This document shows positions 23,661 to 35,180 of a stretch of 64,000 nt of DNA, in pieces. The notes under the pieces are model-generated. The model was not told where the DNA came from and did no database searches. It saw only the letters and a list, made by a program, of their open reading frames with translations. Origin of the DNA: Brasenia schreberi (lineage: Eukaryota; Streptophyta; Magnoliopsida; Nymphaeales; Cabombaceae). Location: positions 13,011,501 through 13,075,500 of the forward strand of contig JAYKKT010000079.1 of assembly GCA_036023115.1 (NCBI GenBank), in the 5' to 3' direction. A program made the position numbers and the translations under genes. The stretch's first letter is position 1. Every line of letters starts with the position of its first letter.

Positions 23661-24500
23661 ATGAGTTCTAGGATATGTGTATCCGAAATGGCCAAAATAG
23701 AAAAACTAAACGGTCTGAACTTCCAGACATGGAAGAGAAGAATCTCGTTAGCTCTAACACTAGAAGGTGTAGAGTATGTGTTAAAGGAAACAGTGTATCC
23801 TCCACCACCAGACGCAAATCAACAATAGTTGAAATGTATAAAACATTTCTAAAAGATGATACCATAGCAAAAACTGTAATGTTAACTTATATGGAGGATG
23901 ACCTGATTAGAGTCTTTGAAGAATTTGAGATTGCGAAAGAGCTGTTTGACTCATTAACAGCTAAGTATGATACAACTGCAAAGTTGCATGTACAGTTGCT
24001 ACTACAAAAATACAACTCCTTTAGAATGAAAGAAGGAGAAAATGTAGTAGAACATGTAAATCATATGCTAGTAATGGCTAGGGATTTAGTTGTAGCAAAA
24101 TCAGTCATCCCCGAACCAATACAGATATCAACTATACTGAACAGTCTACCTCCATCATGGAATGTGGTCACCACTACCTTAAGGTTAGGGCCTGAAATCA
24201 ACCTTTCGAAATTGCCCCTAAAGCTAGCAATTGATGAAGAACACATGCTCAAAAACAAAAGTGAAAAACTGCTAGTAGTCCAGGATGGGTTGGCATCTAG
24301 CTCCAAATCCAACCAGAAAAAGAAACCAAATAAAAAGTTTGACAAGAATAACAAGAAAGACGGTCATGCTTTTAAGAAATCACAGGAGGATCAAGTGCTT
24401 CAACTATGGAAAGATGGGGCACTACAAGAGGGATTGCTGCAACAAGAAATGTGGAGGAAACAACCCACAGCATGGACAATCGGAGAAGCAGGACATAATC
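23661..24500 (+). pseudogene. Copia gag, frameshifted
   Basis: Starts at ATG 23661, MSSRICVSEMAKIEKLNG, the N-terminal part of a copia gag (UBN2-type). A TAG stop near 23826 and a frame change follow; the next frame runs from MYKTFLKDDTIAKTVMLTYM (about 23836) through LQKYNSFRMKEGENVVEHVN to the basic, Lys-rich C-terminal region. The zinc knuckle (about 24390-24435, again in another frame) reads CFNYGKMGHYKRDC, with Tyr instead of the second Cys of CCHC. At least two frameshifts, so no intact capsid protein. Confidence 0.85.
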
Positions 24501-27500
24501 TATGTAATTTCAGAATGCCTATACTTGGACCGCTCAGTTACAGGTTGGTGGATAGACTCCGGAGCTACAAGACACATGTCAAAAACCAAGGAAGGGGCAA
24601 TTGATCTAAAGGAATATTAACCCGAAGAACATCGTGTGTACATGGGAAATAATACGTTTTTCGATGTTTTGGGTATTGGATCCTTTAGGATATTTGTATA
24701 AGGCAAACCAATTATACTGACCGATGTGTTAATTGTGTCATCTATAAGGCGTAATCTGATCTTGGTCCCTGCCTTAGTAAAGAAAGGTTTTGAAGTTAGG
24801 TTTGTACCTAACAAGGTGACTGTGGGAAAACATGGGAGAATCTTGTTCTCAGGAGAATTTGATGTAGAACATGGACTGTTCAAGTTATCCGATAATGAAA
24901 ATCATCAATCTTCTATTTATATTGAAAGTGTCTTTTCTGTTGATGTGAATATGTGGCATAAATGCCTAGTGCATATAAGTTTGAAAAAGTTGAGGAAATT
25001 ATCCAACTTTGACTTATTACCCGAATTTGAGGAAAAGACTTTCAACAAATGTGAAGCTTGTATACAAGGAAAAATGACAAGGAAAGTCTTTTTCAAGGAA
25101 ACAAAAAGGGCAACAACCTTGTTAGAGATTATTCACACAGATTTATGTGGACCTTTTAGAGTAAAGACACATCGAGGAAAGGGTTACTTTATAACCTTTA
25201 TCGATGATTACTCTAGATATATGTATATATATCTTTTAGCATATAAATCAGAGGCACTTGAAGCATTTAAAGAATATAAACAAGAAGTGGAAAATCAATT
25301 GGGGCATACTATCAAAGTCTTGAGATCAAACAGAGGAGGTGAGTATACCTCAGTAGAATTTTTAGAATTTTGTAAAGACTTTGGTATTACTAAACAAAAT
25401 ACAATGCCTAGAACACCTCAACAAAATGGTGTAGCTGAAAGGTACAATAGAACCTTATTGAATATGATAAGGTCTATGATTATTGATGTCTCTCTACCAA
25501 GGGTATTTTGAGGAGAAGCAGTAAGCATAGTTGTTTACGTGCTCAACAGAGTACCATGTAAAGCTGTGTTCACTACACCATATGAGATGTGGTTTGGGAG
25601 AAAACCCAACCTAGGTCATCTCAAGAGATGGGGATCAATTGCACATGTCAAGATCCTTGATCAGTCCAGAGATAAACTAGACAGTAGGTCCTTGAGGTGT
25701 ATATTTATTGGATATCCAAAAGGTTCAAAAGGATATCGGTTCTATCATAAGGACCAAGGACTCATTGAAAGCAGAGATGTTGAATTCTTAGAAGATTCTA
25801 AGAATGACATCCTGGAAAATAATGAAGAGTATGTTGATGATTTGGTAGATTTTGACCAATCATCTTTTGAGCCTATAGAAGAACTTCCTGAAACTACCGA
25901 TACCTTAATTGGACATAAGAGGCCAAGAGCCACTCCATCCTATTTAAAGGATTATCACACTTACCTTTCAGAAGAAGTGTGTAATTCGATAGATTTAGAT
26001 GAATTGACTGATAAATTGACTTATCAGCAAGAAATGAATTCATCGGAAGCAACAGACTGGGAGAAAGCCATGGATGAGGAAATTGAATCCATTAAGAAAA
26101 ACCAAGTATGGGAATTGACTAATTTGCCAAAAGGAAGAAAAGCTATAGGCTGTAAATGGGTTCTAAAAAAGAAATATAAGGTCGATGGTACAATCGACAA
26201 GTTTAAAGCGAGGTTGGTTGCAAAGGGTTTTTCACAAAATGAAGGGATAGACTATGTTGAGACATATTCCCCAGTTGAGAAATTTGCATCCATACATATA
26301 ATCCTGGCAATATTTGCATATTTTGATTTGAATTTACATCAGTTAGATGTGAAGACCGCCTTTCTAAATGGCGATCTAGAAGAAATCATATACATGCAGC
26401 AGCCCGAAGGATTTGTGATTGAAGGCCAAGAAGATAAAGTGTATAAGTTGAAAAAATCCCTATATGGCCTAAAACAGTCACCTCGCCAATGGTATTTGAC
26501 TTTTCAAAATGCCATTATAGAACTTGAGTTTGTGGCTAACAAACTTGATCACTGTGTTTATGTTTGGAACAGTGGGAGCCACTTTGTCATCTTATCTTTA
26601 TATGTCGATGACATATTGTTGACTGGAAATGACAATGAAATGATTGTCAAAACCAAGTCATGGTTGAACTCCAAGTTCGAAATGAAAGATATGGGAGAAG
26701 CATCCTATATCCTGGGTATAAAGATCTCTCGAGATAGAGGATCTAGACTCTTATGCCTGAGTCAAGAGAGAGATATAGACTATATCCTTAAGAAATTCAA
26801 AATGGGTGAATGCAAGTCTGCAGATACACCTGTTGCAAAAGGGGTGAAACTAAGTAAGGTTGATTGTCCCGGTAAAAGAGACGATAAGCCTAATGTTCCT
26901 TATGCTCAAGCTGTTGGCAGCTTGATGTATGCTATGTTGTATACAAGACCTGATATCAGCTTTGATGTTGGTCTTATCAGTAGATATCAAAGTAATCCAA
27001 GTTGGCAGCATTGGATAGCTGTAAAAATGATTCTAAGATATCTGAAAGGAACAAAGGACTTGAAACTATGTTTTCAAGCAAATGAATTAGAAGTGGTAGG
27101 ATACTCAGACGCTGACTTTGCTGGGAGCAAAGATGACAACAAATCAACCTCAAGACAAATATTCTTATTTGGAGGTAGTGTTGTTTCTTGGGCATATAAG
27201 AAACAGGGTTGTGTAGCATTGCATACATAGGAAGCTGAGTATATTGCTTGTTGTATGGCTGCAATAAGTGCTGTCTGGATAAGCCGCTTCATATGTGATT
27301 TGAAGCTGAAAATAACAGATGAGCCAGTGGTTATCTATTGCGATAACAATGCAGCAATTACTCTTATTAAGAGTGGAGCAGATTGCTCAAAAAGCAAGCA
27401 TATAATGATAAAATACCACTATGTTCATGATATGGTTATGAGAAAGGAAATATCCATCTCATACATGCCAACAGAAGACATGTTGGCAGACCCCTTAACA

Positions 27501-27569
27501 AAAGGCATAACGAATGAACTCTTCTCAAAACATGTTAGAAACATGGGTTTGAGATATGTTGTTGTATAG
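24501..27569 (+). pseudogene. Copia pol: protease, integrase, RT, RNase H; three stops
   Basis: Protease active site WWIDSGATRHM near 24545. After stops at about 24618-24620 and near 24700, the integrase frame 24726-25511 shows the zinc-binding WHKCLVHI and CEACIQGK, then HTDLCGPF, FIDDYSRY and the late acidic residue in NGVAERYNRT. TGA at 25509-25511 replaces a Trp codon. The frame 25539-27230 covers the integrase end and RT: QLDVKTAFLNGDL, SLYGLKQSPRQWY, SLYVDDILLTGND, then RNase H GYSDADFAGS. A TAG at 27228-27230 replaces the Gln of HTQEAEY seen in the other copy. The last part (27231-27569) has VIYCDNNAA and SKHIMIKYHYVHD. Confidence 0.9.
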
Positions 27570-27721
27570 GTAAATAACCATACAACGGATGATTTGTTGT
27601 GTAAGAAAATAACCACACAATAGGTTCTGATTGCAATAGTAATCAAGGATCGACATAACTAGGGAAAACCCTGGGAAAGTGGGAGGAAAACCAGTATGTC
27701 GATACACTTGGCTCGAATGAC

Positions 27722-27732
27722 CAAGTGGGAGA
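27722..27732 (+). other. Polypurine tract
   Basis: CAAGTGGGAGA immediately before the 3' LTR, the usual second-strand primer; the same string precedes the LTR at 31179. Confidence 0.7.
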
Positions 27733-28126
27733 TGTTACAATGTAATAGCCATTCTCAGCTCGGGTAACAGCTGGACTGGCCATCCAGCCGTTACCTGAGG
27801 AGAGGCCGGATATGTAACGGACAGCCATTACTGGTAATGGCCATCCGTTACCACTCCCAAACGAGGGAAGCCACGAGAGGAGAATGCCAGACGACAGGGG
27901 AGCGGGTGTCTATAAAAAGGCAGCCCCTTACAAGGTGAAATAAGGGTGAGAAAATCAGAGACTCACACTAAGAGTTTTACTGATTAACAGAATCTCACAG
28001 ATTCACCGATTCACAGTCGTTTGAGAAAAACCTCGTGTGAAAACCTCACGACCTCAACATCCACTGCGCTCACTGAAACTCCAGCGACCCAGCAGATAGA
28101 AGGTAAAAGCTGGAGATTCTCCGTCA
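27733..28126 (+). repeat. 3' LTR
   Basis: 394 bp. Longer than the 5' LTR because of about 27 extra bases near 27830-27858 (a duplicated 'taatggccatccgttacc'-like segment). Ends ...CCGTCA and is followed by the target duplication CAAAC. Confidence 0.9.
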
Positions 28127-28131
28127 CAAAC

Positions 28132-28948
28132 TGCACCCAACCAAATGTCAAGTATTTAGCAACTAGCAATCAACATCATAGAATTAAATGACTTCTCAAA
28201 AGAAGAAGAAACTATGAATCCCCACAGCCGCAATATAAACTCGGAAATCACAAACAAAAATAGCTGGACGGTTAGATTTCTTCCCGGTGTTGCCACCTTT
28301 AAAGTGAAATCTTACTAAAATCCAATGAGCATCAAGCCAGAAAACAGAAGAAGAATGAGAAAGAACTGGTGCCAGTAAAGAAGTAATCATATGCTAAAAG
28401 TAGAATAGATCTACAAGTTACAAAACAACATTTGGGTTGAAAATCACATAAACATGAGCTAAAAACAAAGATGCATTTTTAACTACAAGTACACCATTCA
28501 CTTCTCAAACCAGCTCCATCTATGAGATACGTCTAAGTTTTCCAGAAAGCAGTATGCCATAATTTAAAGCATGGATCATTTACAAAAGCATTAGCAACGA
28601 TACAAGCAAAGAAAAACTCAAAAACTCAAAAGTACAGAAAGAACATCCACGAAAAGCAGGGTAATAAGACTTCAACCTAAAAAAAGGAAGAACTTGAAAG
28701 AGGCCATGGACCGAAAAAGCATTTACAGGAGCTTCTAAAGAAGTTCCAGAAACCATAATGCAGCATGGAATAGGTCTTTACAGTTCAGTGCTTAGACATT
28801 GTGGATGTTGAATTTAGGTTATTGGCTATATTTTGTTATTGAATCTTAAGAAATGTCTTATATCTATTCATCTTATGTTGTATATTTTCTATCTAAAAAT
28901 GTAAAGACTCTCTTATTGTTGTCTCTATCAAATCATTTTTTTTAAAAA
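28132..28948. other. RING-CH upstream intron, unassigned
   Basis: On the minus strand this begins with the original acceptor of the RING exon (GGGTGCAG) and continues as intron. A minus-strand stretch at 28270-28340 (FHFKGGNTGKKSNRPAIF) is open but matches nothing recognised. No first-half RING exon was seen. Confidence 0.35.
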
Positions 28949-31178
28949 TGACTTCAAGGATATATGTTTCTAAATTGGTAAAGACAGAAAAAATAGATAG
29001 CTTAAATTTCTAAACGTGAAAGAGAAGAATTCCACTGACTTTATCTTTAGAGGGAGTTGATTATGTAGTTAGAAAAACAATTTTACCCCTACTCTAGTTG
29101 TAACAGATGAAGACAAAGAGAAGTATAAGATATTTCTAAGGGATGATACTATAGCTAGGACTATAATATTAACATACATGGAAGATGACTTGATTAGGGT
29201 CTTTAAAGAGTTTGAGACTGCTAAAGAATTATTTGACTCTTTAACCACAAAATACGATACTACAGTTAAGTTGTATGTTCAACTACTCCTTAAAAAATAT
29301 AACTCTTATAAAATGAAAGAAGGTGATAATATAGTTGAAGATGTCAACTAAACGATGGTAATAGCTAGGGATTTAGTTATAGTAAAATTAGTCATCCCTG
29401 AACCAATGCAAATATCCACAATTCTAAACAGTTATCCCCTTCTTGGAATATGATAACCACAACGCTTAGAGTTGGACCAGATTTTACCCTTTCTGAACTC
29501 CCATTAAAACTAGCAATTGAACTGGAACATATGTAAAAACAAAAGGAAAAATTGTTAATTGTTCAAGATGATCTAGAGTTTAACTCCAAAAGCAACCATA
29601 ATAAGAAAAACCAAATAATAGATTTGGTAAAAAATATAAAGTCAATGGGATAATCGACAAGTTTAAGGCGAGGTTGATTTGCAAGGAATTTTCGCAAAAA
29701 GAAGGGATAAACTATGTTGAGACATATTCTTCTGTTAAGAAATTTGCATCCATTAGAATAATGTTGGCGATCTCAACATATTATTATTTGGATTTATATC
29801 AATTAGATGTAAAACAATTTTTTAAATGGAGATTTAAATGAAATCATATATATATGCAATAGCTTGAAGGATACCGAGTTAAAGGCCAAGAAGATAAAGT
29901 ATATAGGTTGAAAAAATCCTATATGGCCGCCTTAAATAGTTACCTCGCTAATGGTATTTGACTTTTCAAAATATCATTTTTGAACTTGGGTTTCTGGATA
30001 GTGAACTTGACCACTATGTATATGTATGTAATAATGAGTACCACTTTGTCATCTTATCGTTATACATAGATGATATATTGTTGATGAGATGATTGTTAAA
30101 ACCAAGTCATGGTTAAACTCAAAGTTTGAAATGAAGGATATGGGAATGTGTTGTATATCCTGGGTATAAAGATTTTTTGAGACTGATAATTTAAACTCTT
30201 ATGCCTAAGTCAGGAGAGAGATATAGATTCTATCTTCAAGAAGTTTAAAATGGGTGAATAGAAATCTCTATCTACATTTGTTATGAAAAGAGTCAAATTG
30301 TGTAAGGTTGATTGTATCGGTGAAGGAGACGATAAGATATTCCTTATGCACAAGTTGTGGGTAACTTGATGTATGTTATGTTGTGTACAAAACCTGATAT
30401 CAGTTTTGTTATTGGTCTTGTGAGTAGATATCAAAGTAATCCTAGATGACAACATTGGATAACCGTGAAAAGGATTGTAAGATATCTGAAAGGAATAAAA
30501 GACTTAAATCTTTGCTTTCAAGCATATGAACTAAAAGTGATAGGATACTCAGATGTTGACTTTGCTAAGAGCAAAGATTATAGTAAATTAATCTCTTGTC
30601 AAATATTTTTATTTGGAGGTTATGTTGTTTCTTTAGCTTAGAAGAAAAAAGGTTACGTAGTATTACATACACAAGAAGCTGAGTATATTGCTTTTAGTAT
30701 GGTTGCTATGAGTGCCGTTTTGATAAGTCATTTCATACGTGATTTGAAGCTAGACATAACCAATGAGTCAATTGTCATTTATTGTGACAACAATATACAA
30801 TTACTCTTATTAAGAGTGGAGTTGATAGCTCGACAAGCAATCATATAATGGTTAAATATCACTATGTTCATTATATACTCAAAAGAAATGAAATAACTAT
30901 ATGTTATATGTTAATTGATGATATGTTGGTTGACCTCTTAACAAAAGGCATTTTAGAAGAACTTTTTACTAAACATGTAACCCACATAGGTTTGAGATAT
31001 GTGTAGAGTATAAGTATAAAAAATACACTTTGTTGAGTGTTATGAAGGAAAAACATATTGATTGTGGAAAATCACATAACATTTAAAAGTTACAATTTAC
31101 TTTCAACTAGATAAATGATACAACTTGGTAAACCCCAAAATAGTGGGAGTTTCATTGGCTCAAGTGGTCAGTGGGAGA
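28949..31178 (+). mobile_element. Ty1/copia element with internal gag-RT deletion
   Basis: Starts with a gag beginning MTSRIYVSKLVKTEKI at 28949, related to the gag at 23661. Gag is followed (29130-29600) by the LTYMEDDLIRVFKEF segment, then near 29620-29640 it jumps directly into reverse transcriptase (KYKVNGIIDKFKARL), so protease and integrase are missing. RT and RNase H follow to about 31006 with many stops (ADFA, YCDNN and SKSNHI-like boxes decayed). Ends with the polypurine string GTGGGAGA at 31169-31176. No 5' LTR was found. Confidence 0.8.
29100..31006 (+). pseudogene. Fused, decayed gag-RT-RNase H
   Basis: Coding remnant of the deleted copia element. Readable pieces: FLRDDTIARTIILTYMEDD and LLKKYNSYKMKEGDNIVEDV in gag, GIIDKFKARL and GINYVETYSSVKKF in RT, a defective YIDDILL box near 30070 followed by a short deletion, and the RNase H end VTHIGLRYV with stop near 31005. 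Stops and frame changes throughout. Confidence 0.75.
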
Positions 31179-31990
31179 TGTAAGTTGTTGGTGGTCACTA
31201 TCGGCCCCAATACTAACATCAACCATCAAATACGGGAAGAAGGGCCTTCTTTCAAGATTTCATGAATTGCTTTTCAAAAAAATAAAGTTTATTCAAAACC
31301 ATTTTTACTTTTTTGAAAATCTAGGCATGGACCGGATGAACATGGAAGTATATATATGATAAAACAATAAAAATATACACAAATTACATTATCATCTTCC
31401 TCGTAAAAACCTCTCAGGGATATGGCTTCCGTTGCGCTCACTACAGACATGAAAGACCCATCCCTCTCTTTTTTTTTATTTCTTCTTTTTCTCATCTAGG
31501 GAGATACACCTTTCACGGTGCTCACTTGAACTCTCTATAGACATGAAAGACCTGTGGTCTTCAACACAAAGTACCATTGCACCCACAAGGAGACTCCAAC
31601 TCTGCGAACACTACCATGGACATTGTTGTTCAAAGAGAGATTTTCTTGCATGTCCGTCCTTAGACCGCCACGAAGAAGTCTCCCCTTCACGGTTTCAAGA
31701 CAGACCGAAGACATCACACAGTCAACATACACCAAAAATTCGTCCACCATCTAACCTTTCCAAACTCTCTCTTTCTCATTTTGCTTCTCCTCCTTTTTGT
31801 TCCTTCCGGGCCTGGAACGGTGAGAGAAATGCAAAGAAAAAACAACGGTACGTCGAAAGAGAAGCTTTCATTCAAAAAATCTAGGTACAAGGATTTTGGT
31901 TTCTACCATTTCATTGTCTTATTAATTCCAGGGGTGGATTACTCCTCGTTGATTTTTCAACTTTACCCATTGACGGTCGCAATTCGTGTT
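31179..31990 (+). repeat. Probable 3' LTR of the deleted copia element
   Basis: Begins TGTAAGTTGTTGG directly after the polypurine tract, as LTRs of this family do (TGTTAC/TGTAAG). No second copy is present, so the right end cannot be fixed; about 31990-32010, just before the LINE tail, is the latest possible. It contains a duplicated 'agacatgaaagacc' (31444 and 31540) and an open stretch at 31543-31884 of no recognised family. Confidence 0.45.
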
Positions 31991-32015
31991 TTCGGTTTGT
32001 TAGGGTTGTGTCAGC

Positions 32016-33955
32016 TTACAACAACAACAACATCAACTAAGCCTTTTCCTATACTGGACGGGGTTGGCTACATGGATTCTTTGTTTCCATAGAGTTCTAT
32101 CATGTACCATGTTAACAATTAACTCACAATAAGCTAGATCATTCTTTATTGTTTCTTTACAACACTTTTGTGGTAGTCCTCTACCTCTTTTAATACTTTC
32201 CAAATTTAGTTTTTCATACCTTCTTACCGGTTCTTCTTCTGATCTTCTTTCTATATGTCCAAACCATCTTAAACGATATTCTTTCATTTTATCCTCTATT
32301 GGTGTAACTCATAATAATCTAATAACCTCATTATGTATATGGTCTTTTCTTGTAAGAGCACTCAACGATCTCAACATCTTCATTTCTCTCACAGACATCT
32401 TTTATACATGTTGATGGTTAACTCCCCAACATTCAGAACCATAAAACATGGCAGGTCTAATTGTTGCTCTATAATATTTACCTTTTAACTTTCATGGTAT
32501 CTTCTTATCATAAAAAATACCTGATGCTCCTCTATATTTTAACCAACCAGCATAAATTCTATGCGTAATATCTCCATCAATTCTTCCATCACTCTAAAAA
32601 ATTGACCCTAAGTATTTAAAACTTTCCTTTTGGGGGATGCAATGTGTGCCAATTTTATTTTCTATGTCCTCTAAAGTAACCAAATGATCAAACTTACATT
32701 CCATATATTTTGTCTTTGTTCTACTAAGTCGAAGGCGTTTGCTTTCTAATGCTTCTCTCAATAGTTCCAATTTTCTATTAACTTTTTCCTTAGACTCTTC
32801 CATTAACACAATGTCATCTACAAATAACATACACCAAGGCACTTCATCTTGAATATATTTTGTTAACTCATCAATCACCATTATAAATAAGTATGGACTT
32901 AAAGTTAATCCTTGATGTAACCCAATATTAACTTCAAAGAAGTCTGTCATTCCTTCATGAGTCCTCACACATATTTTTGCACCATCGTACATGTCTCTTA
33001 TAAGGTTAATGTATATCAATGAGATACCTCTTTTTTCCAAGATTCTCCAAAGAACCTCCCTCGGTACCCTATCGTAAGCTTTTTCTATATCAATAAATAT
33101 CATGTGAAGGTCTTTCTTTTTTGCTCTAAAATGTTTCATAAGATGTCTCAAAAGGTGAATTGCTTCAACAATAGATCTACCTGGCATAAATCCAAATTGG
33201 TTCTCTGTTGTACTTGATACTTATCTTAACCTACGTTCGATAATTCTTTCCCATAATTTCATAGTATGGCTCATTAACTTGATACCTCGATAATTCACAC
33301 AATTTTGAATGTCCCTCTTGTTCTTATATATGGGTATAAGTGTACTCGCTCTCCATTCCTCAGGCATCTTTTGGTTTTTTCATATTTCATTAAATAGTCT
33401 TGTGAGCAAAGTGATTCCTATTTCTCCTAGAATTTTTCAAACTTCTATAGGAATATTGTTTGGTCCTACCAATTTACCACCCTTCATATGTTTAAGAACC
33501 TCTTTGACTTCATTCTTTTGAATACGTCAGTAGAAATTATGGTTTATATACTTTTCTGATTTGGCTACCTCTCCTAAGTTAATACTAACATCTTTATTTT
33601 CATTAAAAAGCTTATAAAAATAGTTTTTCCATCTTTTTCTTATATCATCATTTGCCACTAGAATTTTTTCATCCTCATCTTTGATGCATCTAACATAATT
33701 AAGATCTTAGTTTTCTTATCTCTAGCCCTAGCTATCCTAAACGTATCTCTTTCACCCTCTTTTGAGTTGAGATTTTTATATAAATCCTCCCAAGTTTTAG
33801 CTTTTGCTTCACTAACAACATTGTTCACTTCCTTCTTTACTTTTTTATAAGCCTCTAAAGTTTCACTAGTTTTTTTACCATAATGTAATCGTGTAAGCTC
33901 ATTAAACGATATACTTTTTAAGAACATTTGCCTAAATTGTACCAAAATAATTAGA
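32016..33955 (-). mobile_element. RTE-type LINE, 5'-truncated
   Basis: Minus-strand LINE whose 3' end is the AAC-type tail at 32018-32037 followed by the conserved end 'taagccttttcctatac'. It covers the 3' part, reverse transcriptase and a piece upstream of RT (33658-33945, LDASKMRMKKF) and stops near 33955. Better preserved than the copies at the window start. Confidence 0.85.
32594..33187 (-). pseudogene. LINE reverse transcriptase core, one long open frame
   Basis: 198 codons read without a stop: [37 protein letters not shown] (RT motif A), GLHQGLTLSPYLFIMVIDEL (motif B) and [15 protein letters not shown] (motif C; functional relatives have FADD). Upstream and downstream parts of the LINE are in other frames or interrupted, so it is a remnant although the core is intact. 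Confidence 0.85.
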
Positions 33956-34980
33956 CAACGGTATTTAAGGTAAACGAAAGATCATTCTAAGAATGCCAAA
34001 CACTAGAAGAACGCTCAATCATTTGGAACCGGCAGTGTAAGTTTTGGCCCGGTTCTATAAAAAGTAGAACTGGAACCACCGGGTGGTTATTGGTATCGAG
34101 TTTGGTACAAGACTCAAACCAAAACAGGAACCAAAATCAGAACTGTGTTAACCAAATCCGGCTTAACCCCGACTCGTTTTCAATTCTTGATTCCAAGAAT
34201 ACAGGAAGTAGAAGTTTGAAACCACTGATTCTAGTTTACCAGAATGGGTCAAGTAATATAATCACTGATTCTGGTTTATCTGGACCAGTAAATCCCACTG
34301 AGTGACCACTTCACCTATTATTATTACTAGACATGTCTGATGGTTTAGGTTTCGGTTTTGAAACGTTTAAAATTCTCTTTTTTTTTGTAAATCAAAGGAT
34401 ATATAAGTCCTATGAGAGTCGATCTCCCTACCAAACTCAATGGTATGGAACGCCGTATCATTTAACTACTAATGGATGTGTGATAATAAAAGTTGGATTT
34501 AATATATAAACCATAGAAGGTGGTTTGAAACCTCGGTTCTGATTTCCAGAACTTATGAACCACATCCAAATAAAGTTGTGAAATCATCCCCAATCTAAAC
34601 AACTCCATGTAAGGCGCGAGATTCTTGCAGTGACCCCTATTTCCCTTCCATGATCAGTTTATAATCACTTAAAACACTAAATTAGCCTTGGTTGCATGAG
34701 TTTGATTTGATAGTGACTCTATTATCCAATTTAGCTGGTTGGTTCGTTAAAAGTTCATGAATTCAGTGTTTTGGCAATTACTTTGAGAAGTAAAGGCAAC
34801 ACGTGTTAAAGTGTCCACTGATCAATTAACAAAAGCCATTTGCATCATCTACTTAGAGGTAAAAGCCATTCTATTTGTTACTTCAACTGCCTAATTAATT
34901 TGGTTGAAAACCGATTGTTTATTTATTTATTTCTTAGAAACAAGGTGCTGAGTAATAACTTTTTAATAGGTCATTCATAG
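33956..34980. repeat. GAACC/GGTTC-rich segment and unassigned flank
   Basis: 34020-34590 is rich in GAACC and GGTTC words ('ttggaaccggcagtg', 'cggttctgatttccagaac'), a style also seen at 36370-36780 and 37430-37650. It may be a dispersed non-autonomous repeat. No clear inverted ends. No gene seen. Confidence 0.35.
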
Positions 34981-34984
34981 GGAT

Positions 34985-35180
34985 GCGAGCTGCTCGCCTC
35001 ATTATCTTGATTCACATGCGAACCTTGACCCACGGTGGTCAGAGCGCTGGGTAACTGTTAGGAGATTAGGAGTTCGATACCAAGTCTAGTCATGGACTAT
35101 CAATTGATTGCAGCACATATTTTCCAAGAAAAGCACATTAATCTGGATTAATCCTGATAGATGCTTCCTTTGAGAGGTTG
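34985..35180 (+). repeat. Possible tRNA-derived SINE
   Basis: GGTGGTCAGAGCGCTGGG (35034-35051) resembles a pol III A box and AGTTCGATACC (35071-35081) a B box, about 30 bases apart as in tRNA-derived SINEs. The region upstream is non-tRNA-like, and the 3' tail was not delimited. It does not fold as a complete tRNA by eye. Confidence 0.35.

Larger units (their letters stand above)
21991..28126 (+). mobile_element. Ty1/copia retrotransposon, family B relative, complete with TSD
   Basis: 6.14-kb element with LTRs at 21991-22357 and 27733-28126, a perfect 5-bp target duplication CAAAC (21986-21990 and 28127-28131), a tRNA-Met primer site, a 1.3-kb leader with 35-bp repeats, gag, pol in protease-integrase-RT-RNase H order, and a polypurine tract. 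By eye the two LTRs differ at roughly 25 sites over about 365 aligned bases plus a 27-bp indel, so the insertion is not recent. It lies antisense to the RING-CH gene, at its exon border. Confidence 0.92.

Noticed and set aside
24061..24354. Minus-strand 97-codon open frame
   Set aside because: Antisense to copia gag; no independent support.
31543..31884. Plus-strand 113-codon open frame MKDLWSSTQSTIAPTRR
   Set aside because: Lies in the probable LTR of the deleted copia element; no recognised domain and no support for a gene.
35034..35081. Possible tRNA gene
   Set aside because: Box-like strings are present but no cloverleaf could be formed, so it is treated as a SINE candidate.
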